A stretch of DNA of 64,000 nucleotides from Pseudoips prasinana (Eukaryota > Arthropoda > Insecta > Lepidoptera > Nolidae), in NCBI GenBank assembly GCA_951640165.1, contig OX621249.1, forward strand, positions 6,561,001 to 6,625,000. The letters run 5' to 3'. Both the position numbers and the translations under genes were made by a program. Positions within the stretch are counted from its first letter, which is position 1. Each line of letters starts with the position of its first letter. The notes under the pieces are model-generated. The model made no database searches and was not told the DNA's origin. It worked only from the letters and a program-made list of their open reading frames with translations. Below, piece by piece: positions 10,433 to 20,493 of the stretch.

Positions 10433-11020
10433 TATGGAGGTGAGGTGTGTGGTAACTTAGTGGTATCCCGGGAGTAATAAATAAGACAGCAAACTCACGG
10501 TTTCCCAGCTATGTATTGTCCAGCACACTATAGCACCAAGTACATAATGTATAATAGTTTAGAAGGCACAATTATAGGAAGCACAAGCACTAGTAGAATA
10601 GAAAGTTCACAAGAGAGGAAAACGAAATACATATAGTTCTTATGCGAATAGTACATAAGCGCGTAACATAAAATAAGCGAGTGGCGCGAGTCTATATGGC
10701 ACAGAAAGGCAGCGTGCGTTCCGCGTGGGATCTAGTCTGTGACTGAGTTGACCTCTGCGCGTGCGCCGGCCGGTGGCCGAGTACATAAGGCGTTATGTAC
10801 AGCGCAGCGCTAGTGATGTGCGCAGGTCGATGAGTTTTGCGGGAATTAACGGGATGTGTAGACATCGACCAACTGATATAAATATTGTGTATTGTGTAAA
10901 TAGTGTAAATATTATTATGTGTAAATGAAGTGTAGGTAATAATGTGTAAATGAATTTATGTGTAACAATAATATAAATGTATACAGTGTAAATATATAAT
11001 GTGAAAAGGAGTAGCCTACA
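10433..11020 (-). repeat. 3' LTR of the Ty3 element
   Basis: 588 bp, TG...TA on the coding strand. It matches 13921-14506 with roughly ten visible differences, mainly single substitutions plus a short indel near 10549, so the two LTRs are about 98% alike by eye. The low divergence points to a fairly recent insertion. Confidence 0.9.
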
Positions 11021-11040
11021 CCACCCCCCACCAGAGCCCG

Positions 11041-12177
11041 TCAAGGGCGATAATATTCTGGAAACTTCACATGACGGCCAGAACGAGTCACACGGTTTGG
11101 TGAAACTTCGGGTGGCGGTTCGTCTATTTGAACGGATAGTGTAAAGGCCGGCTTGAGTCGATCTATAGACACAGTCGTCTCTTTATTTTTTACCATAATC
11201 TTAAAAACTTTATCTCCTCTGGCAAGCACCTTATGCGGCCCGGAGTAAGCTGCAGTAAGACAACCACGTGTTGTGTCGTCGCGCAGGAAGACATGATCAC
11301 AGGTCTTGAGTTCTTTATAAATAAATACTCTGGGCTTACTATGGCTAGAAGTAGGAATAGGTCGCAACTTCTCGGCAAAATTTTTAAGTCTGGCGGAAAA
11401 TTCGGATACATCCGTCGTACCGCCAATTGAAGGCTCGAAGAACTCGCCAGGAAGTCTCAGCGGCTCACCATACACAAGTTCCGCTGACGAGGCTTGATCC
11501 TCTTTAAAATCCTCTTTAAAAGCGGCTCGTATACCCAACAAAACCCATGGCAACGATTCTGTCCATCGGTCATTCGCGTGACATACAATGGCCTTTAGTT
11601 GTCGGTGAAACCGCTCAACTAAGCCGTTGCATGCCGGATGGTAGGCTGTCGTCCTTTTATGAACGTATCCGGCCATCTGTGATAGACATTGGAATAAGGC
11701 CGATTCAAATTGTCGGCCACGGTCGGTTGTAATGTCTGCTGGACAACCGAACCGACAAATCCAGGTCGACAGCAAGGCTTTTGCAACGGTTTCCGCTGTT
11801 ATGTCCTGTATCGGTATTGCTTCCGGCCAGCGAGTAAAACGGTCTACAGCCGTTAAGCAATATCGATAACCATGCGAGAAAGGGAGAGGACCGATTAGGT
11901 CAATATGAACCTGACTGAAACGAGCGCGGGGCAAGTTAAAAGTGCCTAGAGGGGAAGTCACGTGACGAGTAATTTTAGCCCTCTGGCACGGTAAGCATGA
12001 ACGCGCCCATTCTCTGCTGTCCTTCCTAACACCCGGCCAGATAAATCGCTCTGATACCAATTTGGCCGATGCAGTGGCGCCAGGATGACTCAGGGAGTGC
12101 AGGCTATCAAAGACCTGCTTCCGTAAGAGTTTTGGAACGTAAGGCCTGGAAGTTGAGGTACTGACGTTACAGTACAA
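11041..12177 (-). pseudogene. Ty3 integrase (mag-like)
   Basis: 378 codons on the minus strand without a stop. The N-terminal zinc-binding segment (H...H, then [12 protein letters not shown]) is followed by the DDE core: [10 protein letters not shown] (first Asp), [11 protein letters not shown] (second Asp) and [14 protein letters not shown] (Glu). A C-terminal region of LTR-retrotransposon type ([15 protein letters not shown]) closes it. It would insert the cDNA. The frame is open, but no start of its own is expected because it is part of the pol polyprotein. It is separated from the RNase H segment by a stop and shift at about 12180-12208. Confidence 0.85.
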
Positions 12178-12207
12178 GGTAACTCGACTTCCAGGAATAT
12201 GGAGTTT

Positions 12208-12945
12208 TTAAAGTTCGAGTGATGAGCCTTTACTCAAAAGCTCCTCAAGTTCAGGGTCAGTAGCTTGATTTTCGGCTAATGTCTCGAGGCTGACAGGTAC
12301 TCCCAGTTCTTCAATCCGTGACAAAGAATCGGCAACGATATTATCTTTGCCGGATATGTGGCGGATGTCTGTAGTGAACTGGGATATGAAGTCAAGGTGT
12401 CTATACTGCCTTGGCGAACAGTTGTTTTTCCTTTCATGGAATGAAAAACTGATTGGCTTATGGTCAGTATAGACAATAAAGTGACGAGCCTCGAGCATAT
12501 GCCTAAAATATTTTACGGCCTCGTATATCGCCAACAATTCCCTGTCATAGGGCGAGTACTTGGTCTGTGAGGGGCTGAGTTTACGGGAGAAGAATGCCAA
12601 AGGTTCCCATGCGTCATCCTTGTACTGCTGAAGAACCGCTCCGATGGCCTTATCCGACGCATCGGTAACGACAGCAAGCTTGGCTGCGCAATCTGGATGA
12701 GCCAACAAAGCTGCGTCTGCTAAGCTATCCTTGCAGGCCTGGAAAGCCTCTAAAGCATCACCCGTTAGCTGGATTGGCTGTGTTCCTTTCAACGAACCTG
12801 TCAAAAGCGCATGCAGTGGGGCTTGGATTTGGGCTGCTCGCGGAAGAAATCTCCTGTAAAAATTCAGCATCCCTAAGAAGCCTCGTAGCTGCCGCACGTT
12901 TGTGGGAGGAGGAAAATCTTTTATAGCCAGCACCTTGGTGTCCAG
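12208..12945 (-). pseudogene. Ty3 RT C-terminus and RNase H
   Basis: The frame begins with the RT connection (LAIKDFPPPTNVRQLRGFLG, FYRRFLP) and continues through RNase H (VVTDASDKAIGAVLQQ, FFSRKLSPSQTKYSPYDREL, YTDHKPISF) to 12208. The RT fingers and palm with the YxDD site are absent. Just upstream, the protease start (FVTDRSSKTQFLVDTG) is fused at about 12950 to this segment in another frame, which shows a deletion. The short similar sequences around the joint fit template switching during reverse transcription. Confidence 0.85.
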
Positions 12946-13029
12946 TGTCGACCAGGAATTGTGTCTTCGAAGAACGATCGGTGACGAACAGGCGACCCGT
13001 AGACGGTGAGAGGCAATCGTCAGTCGCCA

Positions 13030-13902
13030 TTATCGACTGCCCCTGGAGTTTTCCGAGTTGAAGTCACACGGGCGGATGCACTTGTTCGCCTTCTCGCCAA
13101 ACTTGCCGTGGTACCAACACAAAGGAAACTTTCTATAGTTGGATTGAGATCGCCGCCTCGAACCACTTCGAGTGTTTCGGTTGTTGGTTGAGCGAGATTT
13201 GGATCTGCTATTCCTGTTTGACGATGCCAACTTTTGAAACTGCTTCCTGAGCTCAGCTACTTCTTTGGTGAGCTCACTGATGAGGGAGCCAGCTTCTGTA
13301 TTGCTCACGGCAGCGACGCTCGGTGACGAAGAAGCAAGGTCGTTCACTCGATCAGCTAAATCAGCCAGGTCCTCGAGAGAAGCTGTGGCTGGCTGTCCTG
13401 CCAGCACCGTCTGGATACCATGAGGCAGGCGGCTAGTCCAGATAGTTTTCAAAAAGTCATTTGGAACTCCCTTACCTGCGAGTCCTTTAAGGTGTCTGAG
13501 AAACTGAGAAGGCTTGCGGTCTCCAAGCTCTTCATGCATGAGAAGTTGCTTAATCTTCTTCTCGTTGGATGCACTAAGCCTCTTGACAAGCTCAGTTTTA
13601 AGCTTCTCGTACTTCTCCGTGGCGGGAGGGCTGACAATGAGGTCTTTGACTTCCCTGCAGTGCTAATTGTCGAGATGTGCGATCACGTAATTAAATTTCG
13701 TGACGTGACTCGTAATCCCGGACATCGCGAATTGTCCCTCGATTTGAGCAAACCATATCTCCGGTTTTTCCGTCCAAAATGGTGGCACTCTTACTCCGAC
13801 TCTAAAAACATCGCTCTGATTTATCGACATTGTCCCATCACTAGTGGCGGCCGGCGATGACGTGCTCGGTCCAAGTGCGTCCTTATATTCTTTATCCATG
13901 CT
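13030..13902 (-). pseudogene. Ty3 gag with one internal stop
   Basis: The likely start is the ATG at 13902 (MDKEYKDALGPST), just inside the LTR. The frame contains VPPFWTEKPEIWFAQIEGQF, a stop TAG at 13663-13665, then continues unshifted through KYEKLKTELVKRLSASNEKK and GDRKPSQFLRHLKGLAG. It ends with an Arg/Ser-rich stretch and CWYHGKFGEKANKC, a single zinc-knuckle-like motif typical of mag-like gags. The protein would form the particle and bind RNA. The single stop means this copy cannot make full-length Gag without readthrough. Confidence 0.8.
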
Positions 13903-13920
13903 CTTATACGGGGTCACCAG

Positions 13921-14506
13921 TATGGAGGTGAGGCGATGTTGCAACTTAGTGGTATCCCGGGAGTAATAAATAAGACAGCAAACTCACGGTTTCCCAGCTA
14001 TGTATTGTCCAGCACACTATAGCACCAAGTACATAAGGTATAGTTTAGAAGGCACAATTATAGGAAGCACAAGCACTAGTAGAATAGAAAGTTCACAAGA
14101 GAGGAAAACGAAATACATATAGTTCTTATGCGAATAGTACATAAGCGCGTAACATAAAATAAGCGAGTGGTGCGAGTCTATATGGCACAGAAAGGCAGCG
14201 TGCGTTCCGCGTGGGATCTAGTCTGTGACTGAGTTGACCTCTGCGCGTGCGCCGGCCGGTGGCCGAGTACATAAGGCGTTATGTACAGCGCAGCGCTAGT
14301 GATGTGCGCAGGTCGATGAGTTTTGCGGGAATTAACGGGATGTGTAGACATCGACCAACTGATATAAATATTGTATATTGTGTAAATAGTGTAAATATTA
14401 TTATGTGTAAATGAACTGTAGGTAATAATGTGTAAATGAATTTATGTGTAACAATAATATAAATGTATACAGTGTAAATATATAATGTGCAAAGGAGTAG
14501 CCTACA
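13921..14506 (-). repeat. 5' LTR of the Ty3 element
   Basis: 586-bp direct copy of 10433-11020. It starts TGTAGGCTACTCC on the coding strand, abuts the primer-binding-like site on its inner side and the target duplication TAGG at 14507-14510 on its outer side. Confidence 0.9.
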
Positions 14507-16120
14507 TAGGCATCGCCTCAAAGTTGGTGTTTCGCGTCGCCTTCGTAACCAAGGCTCTATCATCTTATCTGACACTTCTTTAATAAATGCTCGTCTTTTC
14601 AGTGGTCTCTGTTGATTATTCATATTATTATGGACGTGGATGACAAAAGAATTGACCATGGACATATTCAACATACCGTAAAAGTAGCAGAGCGGCCATC
14701 TTTGAGTTTTTCAATTGCACGACATATTATGGCACATCTGATCAAACGTGTCAACTGCACCTTTAGTAGAGTTATAGAATTCTGTAATATCCGGCTTACC
14801 AGATGGTGCTAAAGTGCCAATTCCATGAGTCGTGGATAGGAGCAGAACATTTTTATTTTTCTTTGGCCTGAAAGACACCATCGTACAGTTTCCGTCATAA
14901 CAAAACATTGAAGATCTTGTTTGTCTTGGCTGCAAAAGTTGTGAAGGGATCTCGCGCTTGTTGGATCTAATTGTACCAACAATTGTTAATTTATGTGGAT
15001 CTTGCAATAGTTCTTTTGCTAATGGTACTGACGTGAACCAATTGTCCATGGTCACATTACGATTACTTCCTCGAATAGTTTCGGTAAGTTGTTTCACAAA
15101 GAAAGATGTCAAGGGTTCTCCATTTGTGTTTGTACCCTTTCCCATATATGGAATTGCATCTATCATGTAGTTTGTTTTAGAGTCACAGAGAACTACAGTT
15201 TTTATACCGTATTTGTCAGGTTTTGATGGTATATACATACGGAAAGGACAACGTCCACGAAATCCTAGTAGCTGTTCATCCACTGTTACGTATGAGCCAG
15301 GTTTGTAACTATCTCTACATACAGCAATTAACATTTCCCATATTTCCCTTATAGGTGCAAACTTATCAATAGCTTTTCGTTCTTCACGAGTTGACTTATC
15401 ATCGAATCTAAGGCAATTCAGCAAAAAGTCGAATCTATCTTTAGACATGACCGAAATATAGAAATATAAACTTTCAGATGGATCAAAAGGCTCTGCGGCT
15501 GTCAGATGGTTATCTTTCTTCCTTGCGGCTAACAATAGCAATCGTATCAAAGCATATATTTTCTCCGCACAAGTATCACTAACAGTTGCCGTTTTTGCGG
15601 CGTAATTTTCTCTTTTTGTAGCAATTTTCACATTCGTGTGCAATACAATGATACTCACCATTGCATCCGAAATAAACAATTTGAATTGTTCCAATGCAGT
15701 CATTGCATTTTTCGCTTCATTCTTGGGTCCTTGGACAATATGAACAATGTTTCGTGACTGTGTTCTGCTAGTGCGAGGTTCGGAAGGTTGTGCTGACCAT
15801 TTATGACCATTCTTACCTCTCAAATTATTAGTTGATGGGGAAATTATTTCAGCTGCCTGTTGCTGTTCGCCTGACCTTATCTGTTCCGTAGGTCGCTCAT
15901 TGTCTGATGAATCAGAAGAATATATACGACGACGGCGACGAATATTCGATGCTCGAAGGGGTTCGTCATCAGAATCGCTTGAAACATCTGTAGGATGCTC
16001 ACTAACTGTCTCTAAAATGTCCTCAACTTCACTGTCCAAATCATTTGGGAGATCCACTTCTTCCTCGTTATCCACTCGCGATAATATTGCACCAATTTCA
16101 TCGTCTTTCAAAAAAGACAT
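14507..16120 (-). pseudogene. inner piggyBac C transposase, N-terminal and catalytic part
   Basis: The likely start is MSFLKDDEIGAIL at 16120. An acidic N-terminus leads into the DDE core: TVDEQLLGFRGRCPF (first Asp), TMDNWFTSVPLA (second Asp) and AVDTFDQMCHN (third Asp). A TGA at 14711 interrupts the frame, where other family members would have a sense codon. The same frame then continues to 14507 with WPLCYFYGMLNMSMVN and NNQQRPLKRRAF. After the Ty3 insertion it resumes at 10432, and after the SINE/Dong insertion at 7558. The reconstructed length (about 600 codons) is normal for piggyBac. Apart from the one stop and the insertions, no damage is visible. Confidence 0.85.
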
Positions 16121-16534
16121 GCTGGAAAACAATAACACACAATAAGTATTTGATTAATAATAAAAAATAAGTATAACTACGAATTGATACATAGTAAAAC
16201 AGTTTAATTAGTAAAATTATAACAACGGCAATAGATAACATTGTTTCATACTAACAACTACTTTCGTAAAATATAATATATACCTTTTAAAAAAAAAATC
16301 TGTGCGTTCTTTCGTTTTATAAGGCAAATAGTAAAACCGTCCAATATATAAAGTTGTTACACTAATCATAAACACACGTATCTCAGACACCTCGTGCTCG
16401 GTATATCCAAAACTATACGTTTACGCGCCAAAACTGCTGGCGCCGTACTGAGCTCTCGTCGTTTTATGAAGGTACTGAGAGGCACGTATTTCTATCTCTT
16501 TCGCGCTGCACGCTGCGAGTGTTTTACTACTTAT

Positions 16535-16569
16535 GGGTGTATGCGAGACGTATGTTTATGAATCTAGGG
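16535..16569. repeat. 5' end of inner piggyBac C: 19-bp internal repeat, 3-bp spacer, 13-bp TIR
   Basis: GGGTGTATGCGAGACGTAT (16535-16553), GTT, then TATGAATCTAGGG (16557-16569), followed by TTAA. It is the inverse of the 3' end with a shorter spacer, as in the canonical piggyBac. Confidence 0.9.
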
Positions 16570-16573
16570 TTAA

Positions 16574-17496
16574 TAAACCTTCTGCCAGTTGTGTTCGAAA
16601 CGTACATTGACACATTGTTGGATGTCGGGTTTTATAGATAAGGTAACAATTTAAAACAGCTGTATTAAATAGACGCCTGAAAAGTTTCTTATACCAGACC
16701 TGATTTTTCGAGCGTTCTATATCATGAGCAGACAGAAGTTGGTCTTTTTTATCTATACCACCCATACTTTTATTATAGTCTAGTACTATGTCCGGTTTGT
16801 AAGTGAGCTTATTGTACTTTTCTCTTGTTCCGATTCGCAGAGGATGGTATGTCGAAATCATACTAACCAAGTTAGCATCCCGCCAAACCATCCACCGATA
16901 AATCGGAACAATAGCTAGTCATAACCTCACCTAGTCTTAGATCAGTTTTATTCAGAGTTTTTAAAGATTCAGGTAAAAATTCACGGTTCACCCTAATTGT
17001 CCCGAAACAGTCGGTTTGGTGCTTCTTCAGGCATCTCGCTAGTAAAGGACTATTATAAAAATTGTCCATTATTAGCGTATGACCTTTATGAAGAAGCGGT
17101 TCCATTAGATCAAAGACTATTAGGGCAGTCGCATTGTCAGGACGTCCAATTCTGTCGTCAGCCGCTAGTCGCTCAGGTATGTTGTCTGGTTGTGTGTCTC
17201 TGTCAGGGTCATTGGTCTCAGTTCTGGATTCGTCTTTTCCAGCATATACTTTGAAGCGCCAGAGATAGCCGCTAGGCGACTCGCATAATTCATAGGATTT
17301 AATTCCAACTTTCGCTGCCTTAGATTTAATTTTTTGGGCGAAGTTTAATCGGCCGTGCCACTTTAATAGTGATACGTCAACGGCGATCTCTTGCGCTGGA
17401 TAGTATAAGCTGGAAAACTTATTATGGAAGTAGTTCAGAACTGGCAATATTTTGAGTTCTTTGTCGTTGTATCATTATTCACAAAATGAAGCATGG
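16574..17496 (-). pseudogene. outer piggyBac B: catalytic core, frameshifted
   Basis: From 17490 the minus strand reads LHFVNNDTTTKNSK, then after a frameshift near 17455 LPVLNYFHNKFSSLY, EIAVDVSLLKWHGRLNF (first Asp kept, following Glu replaced by Val), IMDNFYNSPLLA (second Asp), a second frameshift near 16880, and IDKKDQLLSAHD (third Asp). It ends ...TQLAEGLL at the TTAA where the inner piggyBac entered. The next residues of the host follow at 5181. The protein is plainly non-functional. The N-terminal continuation lies at 20092-20260, beyond the third piggyBac. Confidence 0.8.
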
Positions 17497-17860
17497 TCAA
17501 CACGTTAACAGTCCGTGCCCTACATATAGGACATTGTGAAGTTAGCCATGGCGTCCGTGCACTATATGTAGGGCACCGTTCTTTTCAAACATAATGTGTT
17601 TTTTTGATCTGAACGTACGAACAACAATATGGAATTTGCATCGGACTTGTGGATTAGGAATTGTGTAAAAAATATAGCTATGGACATGCGAGAATAGTTA
17701 TGCGGGAGTTGAGGGAAATATGGGTAGCAAAATGTTAAATCAAACAAGGAAAACCAATCAAAATTGTTTGTTTATTTCTGAGAAATTAGTAACTACGGTA
17801 ATTAGGATTATTATTTATAGTTAACAACATGAAAAAAAAAATGATAATAAAAATACATGT

Positions 17861-19654
17861 TCAGTGGCATTCATTGAAACATGTTATGCAGAAGCCTTTT
17901 TTACATGTAATGCACTCAGTAACAACCTTTGGCGTCTTTCTCCTTGCTTCATTTACCGTGTGCCCCTTTTCGTTCAGCTTTTTATAACAGCCAGCGCATC
18001 GTTTTTGACCTGCCTTTCCTCGGGCATTGTTTGGTATACGCGTGATCTTGTGACGCGTTGTGACAATAAGAGAACTTGTACTTGTTTTTACTTGACTTTC
18101 AATAGAAAGTAATTTTTTGGTTATACATTAATGTCCTTGCAGCAGTGTTATTTTTGCGTTGGTCGGATGCAATTGATTGTAGATTACAATGGCGTTAACC
18201 ACGCTTATGGCCAATAGATCCGCCGCTATTTATTTGTACCATATACACGTCTTTCTAACAGGCGAATTATAGCTTGCAAGCTGGTCGGCAACATCAATGC
18301 CCTTTTTACCTTCGTTGTAAGTTAGTATCATTTTTGGTTTCATAACTGGGCGAAAACCGTGTGACATTTGCATTTCGTGGGTATGACATGTTGACAAAGT
18401 TAGGACATCGCCTTTGTCATGCCATTTTAGGACCGTTACATATTCGTTTTGTTGTGCAGCTATCTGTCCTTTTTGCAGTTTCTGTTGAATTACTTCTGGT
18501 GGAAGTTCACGTCTTGATTTACGGACTGTGCCGCAGAAATCGGTTTTGCGTTCTTTGAGATATCTCGCCAAGGGAATGCTGGTATAGTAATTATCAGCAA
18601 TAAGTATCCTACCCTCACCTAATAACTGTTCAGCCAGAGACACTACTACTGTACCTGGTTTGTCTAAACCAGGCAATTGGTACGATCGACCATCATATAT
18701 TGAGTAACTCCATGTAAATCCATTAGAGCAGCACAACTTGTATACCTTTATGCCGTATTTGTGTGCCTTTTGTGGATTATAAGTGCGGAACGAAAGTCGC
18801 CCTCGAAAACCGACCATTGATTCATCAACTGCTATTGTTTCACCAGGGGTATATATGTTTCGTGAGTTATTTATGATCTTATTTATTAGAGGCTGTATTT
18901 TGAACAATCCGTCATCCATATCATGATCATTGTTAGTAAAGTGCCAGCACCTCAATATCAGAGCAAATCGATTGTAAGACATTTTCTGGTCGTGGAGTAG
19001 AGGATGATAGTATAGTTGATCGTTTTTCCAATATGATTCTATGGTAGGGAAGTTCAAAAGACCAGTAAGCAAATATATGCCAACAAACGTTCTCATTTCC
19101 TCAGAAGTAACAGGCTTCCATCGGTTTATGCGACTAGATGGTTTATTATTAGGATTTGCTTTCATTTGTAAACCATAACGATTTGTTTCTTCAACAAATA
19201 AATGATAGACATCTTCATTAAAAATATGAGAAAAAATTGTCCAAAGGTCCGTATTTTCCGAAAATAGTTCTTCATGCCGTTTGCCATTAGCGTAACCTGT
19301 AAATTCTTCTCTAGGCAAATCTCGTATATTGTTACTCCAAGTTGTAGGCAATGCCAAAGCCGTAGGAGGACTAACAGTACTTTGGACCAACATGTCAGGG
19401 GCTTGAACAAAGTCAGAATTTATTTGGGAAAAATTGCTTGAATCAATTGACATATTACCTGGATCAGTGTCTTCAACAAACTGTCTGATTGTCAATACAT
19501 CTTCTTCGTAAGGTAGGAATGGAATATCCATTGAATCGTCGTCAGCTGCATCTTCTACGGCGGGTTCCATTTCATGTTCAAAATTATCTTCTCCATCACT
19601 ATTTTCTAATATACAAATTAAATCTTCATTACGCATATATCTACGTCGCGACAT
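17861..19654 (-). pseudogene. piggyBac D transposase, nearly full length, one stop and one frameshift
   Basis: The start is taken as MSRRRYMRNEDLICIL at 19654; an ATG at 19693 gives a hydrophobic leader unlike the family. Domains: acidic N-terminus, MSYNRFALILRCWHF, AVDESMVGFRGRLSF (first Asp), IADNYYTSIPLARYL (second Asp), IDVADQLASYNS (third Asp). TAA at 18230 interrupts the frame, but it continues with IAADLLAISVVNAIVIYNQL. A stop or shift near 18130 is followed by the Cys-rich tail (KRCAGCYKKLN, CITCKKGFCITC) ending at 17861. It would excise and insert the element at TTAA. It is damaged only lightly and is probably the youngest of the four piggyBac layers. Confidence 0.8.
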
Positions 19655-19830
19655 TTTTACAAAAACAGAAAGAAAGATGCAAAATACCCACACTATTTTT
19701 TACGCGCAAAGTGGTTTGAATAAGTTTATGACACTTTATGACAGGTGTCAGATGCGTTTAGATTTTTTTTGTCTCTGCCTCACTCAAGTAATAAACAATA
19801 AATCGAAGTACAGTTCAATAAGTAACTGCA

Positions 19831-19943
19831 GAGTCCGTGCACTACATAAAGTGCACATTAAATGTAGGTGAGGAGTTCGTGCACTACATATAGGACATAA
19901 AAATGTAGCTGAGGAGTCCGTGCACTACATATAGTGCATGCTG
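19831..19943. repeat. three copies of a GTCCGTGCACTACATATAG motif in the piggyBac D 5' region
   Basis: The motif begins at about 19831, 19875 and 19917 with small changes. Two further copies are at 17511 and 17549 near the other end. Each core (GTGCACTA...TAGTGCAC) is close to palindromic. Repeated subterminal motifs are often transposase-binding sites, but that is inference here. Confidence 0.6.
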
Positions 19944-20091
19944 AAATTCAGTATTTACTGAATTATTTAGTAACCTGGAGACAATTACGTTATCTCATAT
20001 AGCTATTTTCATAGTTTTTATCCATTTCAACAAAAAAATAGAGTGGACGTAGATTGTGTCACTGACCAAATCAACTTGGACTGTTATCGTG

Positions 20092-20260
20092 TTAAGCAGC
20101 ACAAATCGGTTATATGACATAATATTTCGAAAATATGGCATAGTCCCGTATCCGTTGTAAGAAAAGTAACCCTCTTCTTCAGGAAGAAGGTAGAGTCCCT
20201 GCAATAATAATAATGCAAGAAAACTAATCATTTCGTCTACATTGGTCGGCTACCAGCGGT
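20092..20260 (-). pseudogene. outer piggyBac B: N-terminal part of the DDE domain
   Basis: The minus-strand frame reads TNVDEMISFLALLLLQGLYL, EEEGYFSYNGYG and MSYNRFVLL up to the TTAA at 20092-20095. The block is the normal predecessor of LHFVNND, which is found at 17490 on the far side of piggyBac D. A TAG lies just upstream of TNVDEM. Further N-terminal coding sequence is too decayed to follow beyond about 20260. Confidence 0.75.
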
Positions 20261-20493
20261 GAAATCTCGAAGTCGTAGTTAGTTGATTTTCCGTCTTCAA
20301 TTTAGCTATACGTTGTTCAGCGTTCCGGTTCGTCTCGTTTACTAACATCACGATGAAGTCAGAGTCAAACATTTTATAAAAGATATCAAATATCGAAGTT
20401 TCGTCTCTGATAGTGTAAGTTTAATATTTACCAATAAGCTGATATCCTTACTTACATTTCATTCCAGGACATAAAAAATACATTGAAATTTGT

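Larger units (their letters stand above)
10433..14506 (-). mobile_element. Ty3/gypsy (mag-like) LTR retrotransposon with both LTRs, internally deleted
   Basis: Two direct repeats of 588 and 586 bp (10433-11020, 13921-14506) bound gag, a pol remnant and integrase on the minus strand. Flanking TAGG (10429-10432, 14507-14510) is a perfect 4-bp target duplication. A polypurine tract (GGTGGGGGGTGG on the coding strand) abuts 11020. A primer-binding-like TGGTGACCCCG sits just inside 13921. The host is the inner piggyBac transposase gene. Most of protease and of the RT palm is deleted near 12950, so the element could move only with help in trans. Confidence 0.9.
5182..16573 (-). mobile_element. inner piggyBac element (family C) with both ends and TTAA duplication
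   Basis: TTAA at 5182-5185 is followed by a 13-bp terminal repeat CCCTAGATTCATA (5186-5198). The same 13 bp in inverse orientation ends at 16569 and is followed by TTAA (16570-16573). Internal 19-bp repeats lie at 5230-5248 and 16535-16553, separated from the 13-mers by 31 bp at the low end and 3 bp at the high end. That asymmetric 13/31/19 and 13/3/19 layout is the known architecture of the founding piggyBac element. The transposase lies on the minus strand and is split by a Ty3 element and by a SINE plus Dong element. A non-LTR element sits in the 3' part. Without its guests the element would be roughly 2.4 kb. Confidence 0.9.
17501..20091 (-). mobile_element. third piggyBac element (family D) inserted in outer piggyBac B
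   Basis: Ends: CACGTTAACAGTCC at 17501-17514 and, inverted, CACGATAACAGTCC at 20078-20091, one mismatch in 14. Flanks are TCAA (17497-17500) and TTAA (20092-20095), read as a TTAA duplication with one later change. The outer piggyBac coding sequence resumes on both sides. Near-palindromic GTGCACTACATATAGTGCA-like motifs occur close to both ends (17511-17575 and 19831-19940). The transposase lies between, on the minus strand. Confidence 0.75.
4944..20300 (-). mobile_element. outer piggyBac element (family B), the oldest layer of a nested stack
   Basis: The coding sequence of one minus-strand piggyBac is spread over three separated blocks: 20260-20092 (N-terminal part), 17496-16574 (catalytic core) and 5181-4944 (Cys-rich tail). 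The gaps are filled by two other piggyBac elements, 17501-20091 and 5186-16569. At the second gap the host frame continues exactly across TTAA. At the first it resumes with a one-base shift. Terminal inverted repeats of the outer copy itself were not located, so its outer limits are approximate. Confidence 0.75.

Noticed and set aside
17501..17520. TTAA at 17505-17508 as the insertion site of piggyBac D
   Set aside because: Placing the border at 17501 gives a 13-of-14 terminal repeat matching 20078-20091 with TCAA/TTAA flanks, which is better supported. The alternative leaves no terminal repeat.
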